Below, one piece after another: positions 29,706 through 41,200 of a DNA stretch of 64,000 nucleotides. The position numbers and the translations under genes are program-made. Origin of the DNA: Terrabacter sp. Root85 (GTDB lineage Bacteria > Actinomycetota > Actinomycetes > Actinomycetales > Dermatophilaceae). Below the pieces are notes generated by a model. It was not told the DNA's origin. It did no database searches and saw only the letters and a program-made list of their open reading frames with translations. Position 1 is the stretch's first letter. The number at the start of each line of letters is the position of its first letter. Location: the NCBI RefSeq assembly GCF_001429185.1, contig NZ_LMIW01000010.1, forward strand, positions 310,001 to 374,000, in the 5' to 3' direction.

Positions 29706-32473
29706 TGGCGTCGAGAGCACCCATGAACGCGGCAAGGACTGCCCCGTCGCTCCCTCGACCAGGTCCAGCGAGCCTTGCGCCCTTGCTTTGGGCGATTGTG
29801 ACCACTGTCAGCGTCATGATCCTCGTCATCACCTATTCCGCGAGACTGACGGAGAACTTCGCCGATCTCACCACCGGCACGATGGCGTTTGCTGGGATTG
29901 GCGACAAGTCGGTAGAACTGATCGGCGCGTTCGCCGCTGTATCGCTCGGCGCAGTTGTGGGCTTCACGACTGCCTGGTTTCGGGACCACCGCAGTCACCC
30001 TTATGCGTCCCAGGTTCCGCTACCTGACTCGTCATTCGTTCCCAATCCGGTGGTCGTCCTCTGCGCCTTCCTTATCGCCACGTGCACGGTCACAATCGGC
30101 CTGCGAACAACACTCGCGGGGCTCGGAGTCGAGTCCGGCTCCTGGGCCTGGCTGGGTGTCGCCCTGCTGTGGATTGGTCTTCTGGCATGGCAAGCGAGAA
30201 CCCGAGAATCGTCCCCGCCGACAGGCACCACTTTCATCGTCATCGCCCAGTCAGTGCTGGGCTCAGGCGTTTTCGCGCTCCTGCCGGCGCCAGATCCACA
30301 CGTCGGGCCGGCAGCCAACGCGTGGACGACGCCATTTGCGTGGCTCACAGCCGTTGTGGTGACGGGAGTGGTCTGCGCGACAGGTCTGCACACTCTCCGG
30401 TCGCTGAGACGAGGCGCCACACTCTCTGCTGCAGAGCTGGTCAATGGGCCAGCCGTCGTAGTAACAGTTGTCGCCCTAAGCGCGACCGTCCTGGGCCCGG
30501 TAATCCCTCGGGACGGTTACCACTTCGGAGAATTGGTGTCGCCGGGTTACCTCGCAGGCGTCTGGGGCCAGATGCCATATGTGGACCAGTTTCCTGCGCG
30601 CGGCCTCCTGGTGAACTACACCCCAAATTGGTTCGCGGACCTCATGGCCGCCCCAGGAGCTGGCCTTGTGACTTTGGGCCACGCATGGCTATCACTCGCC
30701 TTGGCCACCCTCGCATATGCACTGGCCGCACGTCACCTCCCCGTGACCGCGACTCTTCTCGTCACCCTGACGACGGCATTCGCCTCCGCGAACCTCATCG
30801 CCATTGGAGATGTCGCGATGGTTCTCGGCCTCGTGCTCGTCTACCGGGTGTCGCAGTGGCGCCACAGCTTGGCGTGGTCCTTCGGCACACTTTTTGCGGT
30901 GGTGGCAATCCTGGCCGCCCCTGCCCAAGGGGTGGCGTGCTTGGTCGCAATTATCGTCCTTACTGTCGCCCGCCTCGCCGCAGAGCGGAACCCGAGGCTT
31001 CGACTGACAGGAATCGTCGCAGCGGCATGCGTGGCCATCATCGTCGTAGCCGTGCCTCCAATTCGAACCGCTCTGACATCCGCTATGGGATACGTGGCAA
31101 GCCAGGGCTCGGTCAACGACCAGGTTTGGGGAACACCGTGGTTGTGGTCCATTCAGCTTCAGTCGCAGGTCTCTGGCGCAACGGTTATATTGGAGCTCGT
31201 TCGCGCGGCCGTCCTACCCCTCCTCGCCGTAATCGGTACGCTCATCCTTGGGCATCTTTCGCGCGAACGCCTGCAGGCGAAGGCGCTTCCCCTATCCCTT
31301 GCACTCTTCGCCTACCTCGTTCTCCAATTGCCGCGGGCGCTAGGGCGAATCGACCCGGACGGGATCTCGCGGATCGGAGCTCTGACTCTCGTAGCAGCGG
31401 GCATTGCTCTGCCATTCCTCGCGTGCCAGGGTCGATGGTTCCACTGGACGAGGGCGACCAACATGGCCGCTGCATTGGTAGTGGTGCCGCTCATCCTTCT
31501 TGACGGAGGAATAGCAAAAGCTGCCACGTTCACTTCGCGAGCAATGACGACAACTGATTCCACTGCGGGCGGCAGGCTCGTCCGAATGGATGGGCGATTT
31601 GGCGGCGCCATGATGGATCCAGCCCTAGCGGCTGAGTACGCGGCGCTGGCCTCACAGCTCCATCAGCTGCCCGGAGCGACGGACGGACTACTCGACCTAA
31701 CAAACAATCAGGCGGACTTCCGCTACCTCGGCGCACCCAACGCCCTTTCCTACGGCGCTGCGTACAACATTACGTCGACTTCGGTTGAGACCAGCGAACT
31801 CGCCCGTCTCTCACTGCGACCGCCCCGGGTTTCTCTGCTTACGACCAACCTCAGCGAGTGGCATGACGGTGGAAGCGTCGGGCTCCGAATCCCACGGATC
31901 TACCGCTGGATCCTCGACCACTACGTCCCGATTCAGTGCGGCACACCGGGAGAGCCTGGATTCGCGATCTGGGGCACGAGTGATGGCACCGCGCCCAGTG
32001 GGTGCATGCGCGCCGGGTCCCTCGACGAGAGAGTGGAGATGTTTGATCTCGCATTCTCACCACCTCTGAATCTGTATGCCTTGGCGCGATCATGGGGAGC
32101 GCCACGCGCGAACGCCATCAGCGATGTACTGGTTGAGCCGCGCCCCGCCGCGACAAAGACTCGGCAAGTGGGACCACGCATCGATGTACATATTCCGTCA
32201 CCCTCGCCAGGTGAGCAAGATGACGTACTGACGCTTGACCTGAATTGCGGTAAATGGACCAACGCCGTGCTGACTTGGTATGACCCAGCCAGCCCCACAC
32301 CCCGTTTCGTCTACGTCGACTTGGGCGGGGGGCGGACAATCGTGCCCATGGGCTCGTTCCCGAGCTTCGCCCTGAGGGTGGTGCCCCTGGATGTCGTAGC
32401 TCAGGTCGATGCGCCTAAGGGATGTACCGCGGAGGCACACGCAACGTGGTCGGAGCATTACGTCGCACCATGA
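29705..32473 (+). CDS. Large membrane protein, GT-C-like, with C-terminal beta domain
   Basis: 922 residues: about thirteen hydrophobic helices in the first 620 residues, then a soluble extracytoplasmic domain (about 630-922) rich in beta strands, with cysteines CGTPGE, SGCMR, LNCGK and KGCTAE. The outer loop after the early helices contains PRDGYHFGELVSPG and GQMPYVDQFPARG, a D-x-Y-H-x-G-E arrangement of the sort seen in GT-C glycosyltransferases. I do not recognise a named family. ATG 29705 overlaps the preceding stop by one base. End of the right arm of the island; base composition and codon use are visibly less GC-rich than the flanking nhaA and holin-X genes. Confidence 0.65.
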   Translation: MASRAPMNAARTAPSLPRPGPASLAPLLWAIVTTVSVMILVITYSARLTENFADLTTGTMAFAGIGDKSVELIGAFAAVSLGAVVGFTTAWFRDHRSHPYASQVPLPDSSFVPNPVVVLCAFLIATCTVTIGLRTTLAGLGVESGSWAWLGVALLWIGLLAWQARTRESSPPTGTTFIVIAQSVLGSGVFALLPAPDPHVGPAANAWTTPFAWLTAVVVTGVVCATGLHTLRSLRRGATLSAAELVNGPAVVVTVVALSATVLGPVIPRDGYHFGELVSPGYLAGVWGQMPYVDQFPARGLLVNYTPNWFADLMAAPGAGLVTLGHAWLSLALATLAYALAARHLPVTATLLVTLTTAFASANLIAIGDVAMVLGLVLVYRVSQWRHSLAWSFGTLFAVVAILAAPAQGVACLVAIIVLTVARLAAERNPRLRLTGIVAAACVAIIVVAVPPIRTALTSAMGYVASQGSVNDQVWGTPWLWSIQLQSQVSGATVILELVRAAVLPLLAVIGTLILGHLSRERLQAKALPLSLALFAYLVLQLPRALGRIDPDGISRIGALTLVAAGIALPFLACQGRWFHWTRATNMAAALVVVPLILLDGGIAKAATFTSRAMTTTDSTAGGRLVRMDGRFGGAMMDPALAAEYAALASQLHQLPGATDGLLDLTNNQADFRYLGAPNALSYGAAYNITSTSVETSELARLSLRPPRVSLLTTNLSEWHDGGSVGLRIPRIYRWILDHYVPIQCGTPGEPGFAIWGTSDGTAPSGCMRAGSLDERVEMFDLAFSPPLNLYALARSWGAPRANAISDVLVEPRPAATKTRQVGPRIDVHIPSPSPGEQDDVLTLDLNCGKWTNAVLTWYDPASPTPRFVYVDLGGGRTIVPMGSFPSFALRVVPLDVVAQVDAPKGCTAEAHATWSEHYVAP

Positions 32474-32555
32474 CGACGTGAGCAGACCCCACAGATCCGA
32501 CGCACCATTCAGTTCACTGGTGCCTGCCGTGCACGTTCGGGTAGGGACTGCGCAG

Positions 32556-32561
32556 TAGGGT
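32556..32561 (+). promoter_or_regulatory. Putative -10 box (TAGGGT) before the holin-X gene
   Basis: TAGGGT lies 56 bases before ATG 32617 and marks the return to high-GC sequence after the island. A GAGGAAGTGAG ribosome-binding site is close to the start codon, so this transcript has a leader of about 50 bases. Confidence 0.4.
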
Positions 32562-32616
32562 TGCATCTGGTAGGCGCGACCGCGCAGTCACCGACGATCA
32601 CCGAGGAAGTGAGCCG

Positions 32617-33168
32617 ATGAGCACGGATCCCCGGCAGGAGCGGACACTCGGCCAGCTGGTCGCGTCCGCGACACAGGACATCTCGACGCTGATCCGCAGC
32701 GAGATCGCCCTGGCCAAGGCTGAGGTCTCGGTGCAGGTCAAGAAGGCGGGTGTGGGCGGCGGCCTGCTCGCCGGCGCGGCCGTCATCGCGTTCTACTCCG
32801 TCTACTTCCTCTTCACGACGCTCGCCGAAGGCATCCAGGCCCTGGGGCTGCCGCGCTGGGCGAGCTTCCTCATCGTCACCGTCTTCATGCTTCTCGTCGC
32901 GGCCGTCCTCGGCCTGCTCGGCGTGAGGAAGATGAAGACGGTCGAACCCACCCCGGCGAAGACCATCGCCGAGGCTCAGGAGACGGTCGAGGCGATCAAG
33001 TCGGCGGTAGAGCACCCGGGCACGACGGTGCCGGCCCCGCGCCCCGAGTGGGACCGCCCCGGCCTCCCGGCCACCGTGCCGGCCGACACGACTGCTCCCA
33101 TCACCCCCGCCGCGCCGCCGAGCAACGGGAGCGTGCCGACCACGCCTGACCCGTCTCGCGACGCCTGA
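32617..33168 (+). CDS. Actinobacterial holin-X-type membrane protein
   Basis: 183 residues: an N-terminal amphipathic helix (about 10-42), two membrane helices (about 46-72 and 80-105), then a long Pro/Thr/Ala-rich tail. This is the layout of the actinobacterial putative holin-X family (PF07332; Rv3669 in M. tuberculosis occupies the equivalent place). Despite the name, there is no phage gene nearby; the family probably shapes or stabilises membranes. ATG 32617 with GAGGAAGTGAG upstream. The next gene, ephE-like, follows after 22 bases and is probably cotranscribed. Confidence 0.85.
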   Translation: MSTDPRQERTLGQLVASATQDISTLIRSEIALAKAEVSVQVKKAGVGGGLLAGAAVIAFYSVYFLFTTLAEGIQALGLPRWASFLIVTVFMLLVAAVLGLLGVRKMKTVEPTPAKTIAEAQETVEAIKSAVEHPGTTVPAPRPEWDRPGLPATVPADTTAPITPAAPPSNGSVPTTPDPSRDA

Positions 33169-33190
33169 CCCGGGACCACCAGCCACACCC

Positions 33191-34102
33191 ATGTCCGTCG
33201 ACGCTGCCTTCGTCAACATCGACGGTCCGTGGGAACACCGCTACGTCTCCGCTAACGGCGCCCGCTTCCACGTCGCCGAGCTGGGCGACGGCCCGCTGGT
33301 GCTGATGCTGCACGGCTTCCCGCAGTTCTGGTACGTGTGGCGCGAACAGATGGTCGCCCTGGCCGACGCCGGCTACCGCGTCGCCGCCATGGATCTCCGC
33401 GGCTACGGCGGCTCCGACAAGCCCCCGCGGGGCTATGACACCTACATGGCGACCCTCGACGCCGCCAGCGTCATCCGCGCCCTCGGGGAGAAGGACGCCG
33501 TCGTCATGGGTCAGGGCCTCGGCGGCTGGATCGCGTGGTGCATGCCGATCCTTCGACCCGACGTCACCCGCGCCATCGCATCGCTGTCGATGCCACACCC
33601 GCGGATCCTGCGGCACGCGATGTGGTCCAACGCCAAGCAACGTCGCGCCTCGTCATGGATCGCCGGCCTGCAAAAGCCGTTCGTGCCGGAGCGCGAGATG
33701 GCGAAGTCGCACGACTACGTCGAGGACCTCCTCCGCTCGTGGTCCTCACCCTTCGGCAGCTTCCCGACGCCCGAGGACGTCTCGCGCTACGGCGACGCCA
33801 TGATGATCCCCTTCGTGGCCCACTCCGCCGCCGAGCACTACCGCTGGCTCGGCAGGTCGGCCGTGCGCCCCGACGGGCCGCTCTTCATGCGCCGCATCCG
33901 ACACGCGATCCGAGTGCCGGTGCTCCAGCTCCAGGGCAGCGACGACGGCTGCGTCATCGCCGCCGCCACCCACGGGTCGGGCGCCTTCGTGCCCGGCGAC
34001 TACCGACATGTCAAGGTCCCCGGCGCCGGCCACTTCCTCACCGAGGAAGCCCCCGACGAGGTGAACGCCGCCCTCCTCAAGTGGCTCGGAACCCTTGGCT
34101 GA
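33191..34102 (+). CDS. EphE-like alpha/beta hydrolase, nucleophile position altered
   Basis: 303 residues with the epoxide-hydrolase-like fold: the oxyanion loop LHGFPQFWYVWREQM (about 37-51), RGYGGSDKP, a lid domain (about 150-220), acid GSDDGCV and catalytic His in GAGHFLTEEAP. The nucleophile elbow reads VVMGQGLGGW, where hydrolases of this group have GHDWGG; the Asp nucleophile is thus Gly and no Ser/Cys replaces it. The protein may be non-catalytic. In Mycobacterium the gene next to marP in this position is ephE (Rv3670). ATG 33191. It follows holin-X and overlaps nothing. Confidence 0.8.
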   Translation: MSVDAAFVNIDGPWEHRYVSANGARFHVAELGDGPLVLMLHGFPQFWYVWREQMVALADAGYRVAAMDLRGYGGSDKPPRGYDTYMATLDAASVIRALGEKDAVVMGQGLGGWIAWCMPILRPDVTRAIASLSMPHPRILRHAMWSNAKQRRASSWIAGLQKPFVPEREMAKSHDYVEDLLRSWSSPFGSFPTPEDVSRYGDAMMIPFVAHSAAEHYRWLGRSAVRPDGPLFMRRIRHAIRVPVLQLQGSDDGCVIAAATHGSGAFVPGDYRHVKVPGAGHFLTEEAPDEVNAALLKWLGTLG

Positions 34103-34103
34103 C

Positions 34104-34931
34104 ATGGAGCTCGAGCTTCCCGACGCCGGCGGCGTCACGTGGTCGGTGTGCGTCCGTGACGGCTTGGGTATGCCGTTGGCTGCTTCGGGTGCCGACGCGC
34201 CGTTGCGCACGGCGTCCGTCGGCAAGGTGCTGCTCCTCGTGGAGACGGCCCGGCTCATCGCCGCCGGCGACCTCTCCCCCGACGAGCCACTCACCCGTTC
34301 GGTCGATCTCTGGGTCGGCGACTCCGGACTCTGGCACACGCTCTCGGTCGAGACGCTCCCACTGATCGACGTCGCGGCCCTCGTCGGCGCCGTCTCCGAC
34401 AACCTCGCGACCAACGTCCTGCTCCGGCGGGTCGGGCTCGCCGAGGTCGCGGCCCGCGCCACCTCCCTCGGCCTGCGTGCAACCGCCCTGCACGATCGCG
34501 TCCGAGACGTCCGCGGCGCCGACCACCCCGCCACCCTGTCCACGGGCAGCGCCGCCGAGCTGAGCCGGCTCATGGCCCGACTCGCCTCCGGCACGGCCAC
34601 TGGGCCAGACGCGGACCGCCTTGTGCGCCAGTGGCTATCGGCCAACGTCGACCAGTCGATGGTCGGCTCGGCTCTCGTCGAGCAGGGCGGTCTCGACCCG
34701 ATCGCCCACCACGCGTCGCTGGACCTGCCGACGACGTTCTGGAACAAGACCGGGACGGACGCCGGGGTGCGGGCCGACGTCGGCGCCGTGACGTCGGGCG
34801 ACCGGACGATCACCTGGGCCGCGGTCGCCAACTGGGACCCTTCTCCTGGCACGACGCTCGACCACCTCACGGTCTGGGCCGTTCTGCGCGGGATGCGCCA
34901 CATCGGCGAGCAGGTCCTCACCCAGCTTTGA
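34104..34931 (+). CDS. Class A beta-lactamase-related serine hydrolase, cytoplasmic
   Basis: 275 residues. It holds the three serine-beta-lactamase motifs: S-x-x-K in TASVGKVLLL (about 38-47), SDN in VSDNLATN (about 97-104) and KTG in WNKTGTDAG (about 213-221). There is no signal peptide or lipobox, unlike secreted beta-lactamases, so antibiotic resistance is unlikely; a peptidase or peptidoglycan-fragment role in the cytoplasm fits better. ATG 34104 is given; TTG 34095, overlapping the ephE-like stop codon, is possible. A third and last gene of the holin-X/ephE-like transcription unit. Confidence 0.75.
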   Translation: MELELPDAGGVTWSVCVRDGLGMPLAASGADAPLRTASVGKVLLLVETARLIAAGDLSPDEPLTRSVDLWVGDSGLWHTLSVETLPLIDVAALVGAVSDNLATNVLLRRVGLAEVAARATSLGLRATALHDRVRDVRGADHPATLSTGSAAELSRLMARLASGTATGPDADRLVRQWLSANVDQSMVGSALVEQGGLDPIAHHASLDLPTTFWNKTGTDAGVRADVGAVTSGDRTITWAAVANWDPSPGTTLDHLTVWAVLRGMRHIGEQVLTQL

Positions 34932-35244
34932 GCCACTCCCGCGGCTCGTCACTGCGGGAACCGAAGCAAACGTAGCCAGGCGGGGTCGTCGTGGGGCACA
35001 TGTCCGCCAACCAGCGCACTGTTGAACGTGCAAGGGTGTGTTCCATTGGCGACCCCATCGCGGGCGGCTTGCCCGCCTTGTCCCGCCCCAAATCACCGCA
35101 ATTCGGTCACAACGGATTCAACTGTCGGGCAACAGAACTCAGTTTCACGGATTCCGCAGACACGTCGCCAGGGCCGCCCTAGTTTGTGCCTCACGTCGAA
35201 TCGCGGGGGCGGAGGGTGTCGACGCCTAAAGGGGAGGATTCACC
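34932..35244. other. Intergenic region upstream of the giant secreted protein
   Basis: 313 bases. The first 40 hold a weak hairpin (TCCCGC/GCGGGA) that could end the upstream operon. The rest is less GC-rich than the flanking genes and must contain the promoter of the giant gene; TAGTTT near 35179 is a candidate -10 but no -35 is certain. The AAAGGGGAGGA ribosome-binding site at about 35228-35238 is strong. No small gene was recognised. Confidence 0.35.
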
Positions 35245-38200
35245 ATGTCTGCACGCCGTCATCTTGCTGCCGCGGCGGCGGCCACCACACTTCTTGCTGC
35301 CGGGGCCAACATCTCTGTGTCCTACGCCGCATCTGTCACGTCAGCCGCCTTCAGCGGGGGCGCTAACACGTTCACGGCTGCGAACGGAACGGTCTACGCC
35401 AAGCAGGGCGCAGCCCTGACGTTGACCCTGAACACCGACGGGAACACCCGCTGCGTCGACGTCATCGACGGCGACGGCAACACCATCGCGACGAAGTCCG
35501 GCTCGAACAGCGCCACGTGGAGTTTCAGCGGATCTGCCTATCCCTGGCTCACCGCCGGTTCTGGCAGCGGTGTCGTCCAGTACACGACCAAGGCATGGAG
35601 GAACGTGAACGGCCAAGGCAAGTGCGTGGCCAACCAGAACGAGAATTTCGGCACCCAGTCGGCGGCGTACACCCTGGACAACACCTCACCAACCGCCACG
35701 GGCGCCATCAGCCCCGCCCCGAACGGAGCGGGCTGGAACAAGGCCGATGTCACCGTGACCTGGTCCGGTGCGGACACGGGCGGCTCGGGCGTGAAGACCG
35801 TTTCACCGGCGACCGACACCGTCACGACGGACGGGACGGTCACCAAGAACACCACCGTCACCGACAACGTCGGTAACACGGGCACCGCCTCGGTGCAGGT
35901 CAAGCTCGACAAGACTGCTCCGACGATCACCGGCTCCCGCACCCCGGCAGCGAACGCCAACGGCTGGAACGACACCGACGTCACCGTCTCCTTCGCGCCG
36001 GCCGACGCCACGTCGGGCGTCAAGTCCTCCTCGGCCCCAACGACGTTCACGACGAGCGCGGCGAACCAGTCGGTCACCGGCACCGTCACGGACAACGCCG
36101 ACAACACGGCCAGCACGACGGTCAGCGGCATCAACATCGACAAGGTCGCTCCCACCCTCTCCGGCAAGGCGACCACGGAGCCCAACGCCGCCGGTTGGTA
36201 CAAGGGCGACGTCGCTGTGGCGTGGACCGCCGCCGATGCACTCTCCGGCACCACCAACCCTGCCAACAGCACGATCACGGGTGAAGGCACCGCGCTGACC
36301 GCGAGCGCCACCGCGACCGACAAGGCCGGCAACTCGACGAACGCACAGTCTGCTGCCGTGAAGATCGACCGGACCGCACCTAACACCACCGTCACCGCAC
36401 CGCCCGCCTGGAACAAGAGCGACGTCACGCTGACCCTGGTCCCCAACGACGGCCTGTCCGGCTTCGACAAGACCTTCTACCAGCTCGACGGCGGCGCCCA
36501 GACCGCCGGCACGAGCGTCCCGGTAACCGCCGAGGGCAACCACACCCTCAAGTTCTGGAGCACCGACCTCGCCGGCAACACCGAGGCGGCGCACACCGTC
36601 AGCTTCGGCATCGACAAGACCTCACCGACGATCGGCCACACCCAGAACCCGGCCGCCAACGCCGACGGCTGGAACAACGCGAACGTCACCGTCACGTTCA
36701 CCTGCTCAGACGCGCTGTCCGGCGTGGCGAGCTGCACCGGCCCGCAGACGGTGACCACCGAGGGCGAGGCCGAAGGAGTGACCGGCACGGTCACGGACAA
36801 CGCCGGCAACTCGGCGACGGACCCGGCCGCCGTCAGCATCGACAAGACCAAGCCCGTCATCACCGTCGATTCCCTACCGGCACCGAACGCCAACGGTTGG
36901 TACAACGACGACGTCACAGCCACCTACACCGCCTCGGACGCGCTCTCCGGCATCAAGACGCAGGACAAGGCGCACACCTTCGGCGAGGGAGCTGCCCAGA
37001 CCGACACCGCCACTGCGACCGACGCCGCCGGCAACACCGCCACGGTCACCACCTCCGCAGTGAATGTCGACAGGACCGCCCCCACCATCACGGGCAAGGT
37101 CGTCGGTACGCCGAACGCCAAGGGCTGGTTCACCGGCGACGTGACGGTCCACTGGAGCTGCGCGGACAACTTGTCCGGCGTCGTCGCCTGCCCGGCCGAC
37201 TCAGTCGTCAAGGGCGAAGGCAGCGACCTCTCCGCCTCGGCGAGCGTCAGCGACAAGGCCGGCCACACCGCTTCCGCGACCGTGGACGGCATCAAGGTCG
37301 ATCGGACCGCTCCGACGACGTCGGCGATCGACGTCCCCGGTGGCTGGGTCAACGCACCGGCCACCGTGGGCCTGTCGGCCAACGACAACCTCTCCGACGT
37401 CGACAGCACCTACTACGCCGTCGACGGGGCGACCACCCCCACCAAGGGCGACACCGTCACGGTCGGCGCCGAGGGCGTCCACACGGTCAGCTACTACTCG
37501 GTGGACAACGCCGGCAACGCCGAGGCCGCGAAGTCCTTCACCGTCAAGGTGGACCTCTCGTCGCCGAGCATCACGCCCAGCCAGTCGCCCGAGCAGAACG
37601 GCAAGGGCTGGAACAACACCGACGTGTCGGTCAGCTTCTCCTGCGCCGACCAGACGACACTGTCAGGCCTGAAGGACTGCACGGCCCCGCAGACCGTGAG
37701 CACTGACGGCAAGGCGCAGAAGGTCACGGGCGCGGCGACCGACAACGCCGGCAACAGCGTCACCGGTACCGCCACGGTCAACGTCGACAAGACTGCACCG
37801 ACGATCACGGGCGGCCCCGACCGGGCGGCCAACGCAGCAGGCTGGTACTCCGACGACGTCACCGTCTCCTTCGACGGCGAGGACGTCCTGTCCGGCATCG
37901 ACACCGTGACCGGGCCGCAGCACCTCGGCGAGGGCGCTGACCAGAAGGTCGACGGCACCGCCACCGACAACGCCGGCAACACCGCCAGCACGACGGTCAG
38001 CGGCATCAACGTCGACAAGACGGCGCCCAACCTGAGCGCCGCCCCGACGACGGGCCCGAACGCCAACGGCTGGTACAACACCAACGTCACGCAGACTTGG
38101 TCCGCGGACGACGCCCTGTCCGGCCTAGTTGGCGTCAAGCCCGCCGACTCCATCCTGTCGACCGAGGGCGGGGGCCAAACAGCCTCCACGTCCGTCTCGG

Positions 38201-41200
38201 ACAAGGCCGGCAACACGACCAGCGCCACCAGCGAGCCGGTCAAGATCGACAAGACCGGCCCCAGCACGGACGTCTCCGCCCCCAGCGGCTGGGTCAACAG
38301 CAGCGTCGACGTCACCCTGACGCCGCATGACGCGCTGTCCGGCGTTGACGCCACGCACTACACCGCGGATGGCGGCGATCTCCAGACCGGCACCACGGTC
38401 AAGCTGACCAGCGAGGGGACGCACACCATCTCCTACGCCAGCATCGACAAGGCCGGCAACGTCGAAAAGTCCAAGACCCTCACGGTGCAGATCGACAAGA
38501 GCAACCCGTCCATCACGCACTTGCTGTCGCCGAGGGCAAACGCCAACGGCTGGAACAACGCGGACGTCACTGTGACGTTTACGTGCGACGACCAGGCTGA
38601 CCTCTCTGGCATCGCAAGCTGCACCGCGCCCCAGACCGTCATGACCGAGGGCAAAGAGCAGCCGGTCACCGGCACCGCCACGGACAACGCCGGTAACACC
38701 GCGACCGACCCGGCCACGGTGAGCCTGGACAAGACCAAGCCGACCATCACCGGCAGCCGCAGCCCGGCCGCCAACCCGGCCGGCTGGAACAAGACCGACG
38801 TCACAGTTCACTTTGACGGGGACGACGCCCTGTCCGGCATCGACAGCGTCACCCCCGACAAGACGTTCGGTGAGGGCGACGACCAGTCGCTCGAGGGCAC
38901 TGCACTCGACGCGGCCGGCAACTCGGCAAGCACCACGGTCGGTGGCATCAACGTCGACGAGACCGCACCGACCCTGTCCGGCAAGCCGACTGTCGCCGCG
39001 AACGGCAACGGTTGGTACAAGGGCGACGTCACGATCGCCTGGACTGCCACCGACGACCGCTCCGGTGTCGCATCCGCTCCCGCCAACAGCACCATCACCG
39101 GCGAGGGCAGCGGCCTCAAGGACACCGCCACGGTGACCGACAAGGCCGGAAACAGCACCACCGAAGACAGCGTCGCGGTCAACATTGACCGCACCGCCCC
39201 AACCACGGGCGCAGACGCTGCCGGTGGCTGGAACAACAGCAAGGTCACGGTCAGCCTGGACGCGTCCGACGGCCTGTCAGGGGTCGACGCAACCTACTAC
39301 CAGGTCGACGACGGCGGCGTCTTCAAGGGCGCGCTGCTGACCATTGACACCGAGGGCATTCACACCCTGAAGTACTGGAGTGTCGACCTCGCAGGCAACA
39401 CCGAGGCCGCTCAGACGGCCATGGTCAAGATCGACCTCAGCAAGCCGACCGTCGGTCACACCGTCTCCCCCGCCCCGAACGACAAGGGCTGGAACAAGAC
39501 GCCGGTCACCGTCGCATACCAGTGCGAAGACAAGCTCTCCGGCGTGGCGACCTGCTCGCCCGACGCGAAGGTGAGCACCGACGGGCAGGACCAAGCAGTC
39601 CCCGGCACCGCCGTGGACAACGCCGGAAACGCCTTCACGGACAACGCCACCGTCAGCATCGACACCGTGGCGCCGCTGATCGGTGGTCGCCCGGACCGGG
39701 CCGCCAACACGAACGGCTGGTACGCCGGTGACGTCACGGTCGGCTTCCGTTGCCGCGACAGCCTGTCCGGCATCGCAAGCTGCCCGGTACCCACCATGCT
39801 CGGCGAAGGCGCCGCACAGTCTGTCAACGGAACCGCGACCGACACCGCCGGCAACAGCAAGGGCACCACCGTCGGCCCGGTGAACGTCGACGAGACCGCC
39901 CCCACCCTGGGTGGCGCCGCCACCACCGAACCCAACGGGGCTGGTTGGTACCGGGCGGATGTCGCCGTCAAGTGGAGCGCCGCTGACGCCCTGTCGGGCC
40001 TCGACGGCGCGGTCCCGGCGGACAGCACCATCGACGGCGAGGGCACCGGCCTAAGCGCCGGCACCTCAGTCCGCGACCTGGCCGGCAACGAGACCTCGGC
40101 GACGATCGCCCCGGTCAAGATCGACCGGACTGCGCCCAGCACGACCGTCTCCGACGTCTCGGGCTGGAGCAACAGCGCCGTCACGGTGAAGCTCACCGCC
40201 GGTGACAACCTTTCCGGGATCGCGTCGACGCACTACCAACTCGACAAGGAGATGGCCGCCACCGGCACCAGCGTCACGATCGACACCGAGGGCGTCCACA
40301 CGCTCCAGGTGTGGAGCGTGGACGTCGCCGGCAACGTCGAGGCGCAGAAGAACATCCAAGTGGAGATCGACACGACGGCACCCGGAATCAGCCACAAGCA
40401 GTCGCCGGCAGCCAACACGCGGAGCTGGAACAACAGCGACGTCACCGTCACCTTCATCTGCACCGACAGTGGCTCGGGCGTCTCCAGCTGCACCGACCCA
40501 GTCACAAAGGGCGAGGGCGCGGCGCAGAAGGTCCAGGGCAACGCCACCGACAAGGCGGGCAACTCAGCGACTGACGAGACCAGCGTCAACGTCGACAAGA
40601 GCAAGCCGACCATCACGGGCAGCCTGTCTGCCGAGCCGAACGGCAACGGCTGGTTCAAGGCGGACGTCACGGCGACGTTCACCTGCGCTGACCAGGACGG
40701 CCTCTCCGGCGTCTCGTCCTGCCCCACTACCAAGACCTTGGCAGAGGGCGCCAACCAGAGCGCTGGTGGCACTGCCACCGACGCCGCGGACAACGCCAGC
40801 GACGACCTCAGTATCACCGGCGTCAACATCGACAAGACCGACCCGACCCTGACCGGCGCCCCCACGGCAGGTCCGAACGGCAACGGCTGGTACAACGGCG
40901 ATGTCACCGTCAAGTGGACTGCTGCTGACCCCCTCTCCGGCATCGACGGCGCGAACCCGGCCGACAGCACGATCACCAGCGAGGGTGGCGCTCTGTCCAC
41001 GACCGCCTCGGTGGAGGACAGGGCCGGCAACACTGCCAGCACGACGGTCAAGGGCATCAAGATCGACCGGCACGCCCCGAGCACCGACGCCGCTGCACCC
41101 AGCGGCTGGCAGAACAGCGACGTCACCGTGAAGCTCAGCGCGACCGACAGCCTGTCGGGCGTGGCGAGCACCTACTACACGGTCGACGGGGGGGCGCAGC

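Noticed and set aside
32617-33168. Holin gene as sign of a prophage
   Set aside because: No phage structural, integrase or lysin genes nearby; the family is a chromosomal actinobacterial membrane protein.
34104-34931. Antibiotic-resistance beta-lactamase
   Set aside because: Has the S-x-x-K, SDN and KTG motifs but no signal peptide or lipobox, so it is unlikely to meet periplasmic/extracellular beta-lactams.
34932-35244. Riboswitch before the giant secreted protein
   Set aside because: Short hairpins exist, but no recognisable conserved aptamer core; not supported without a covariance search.
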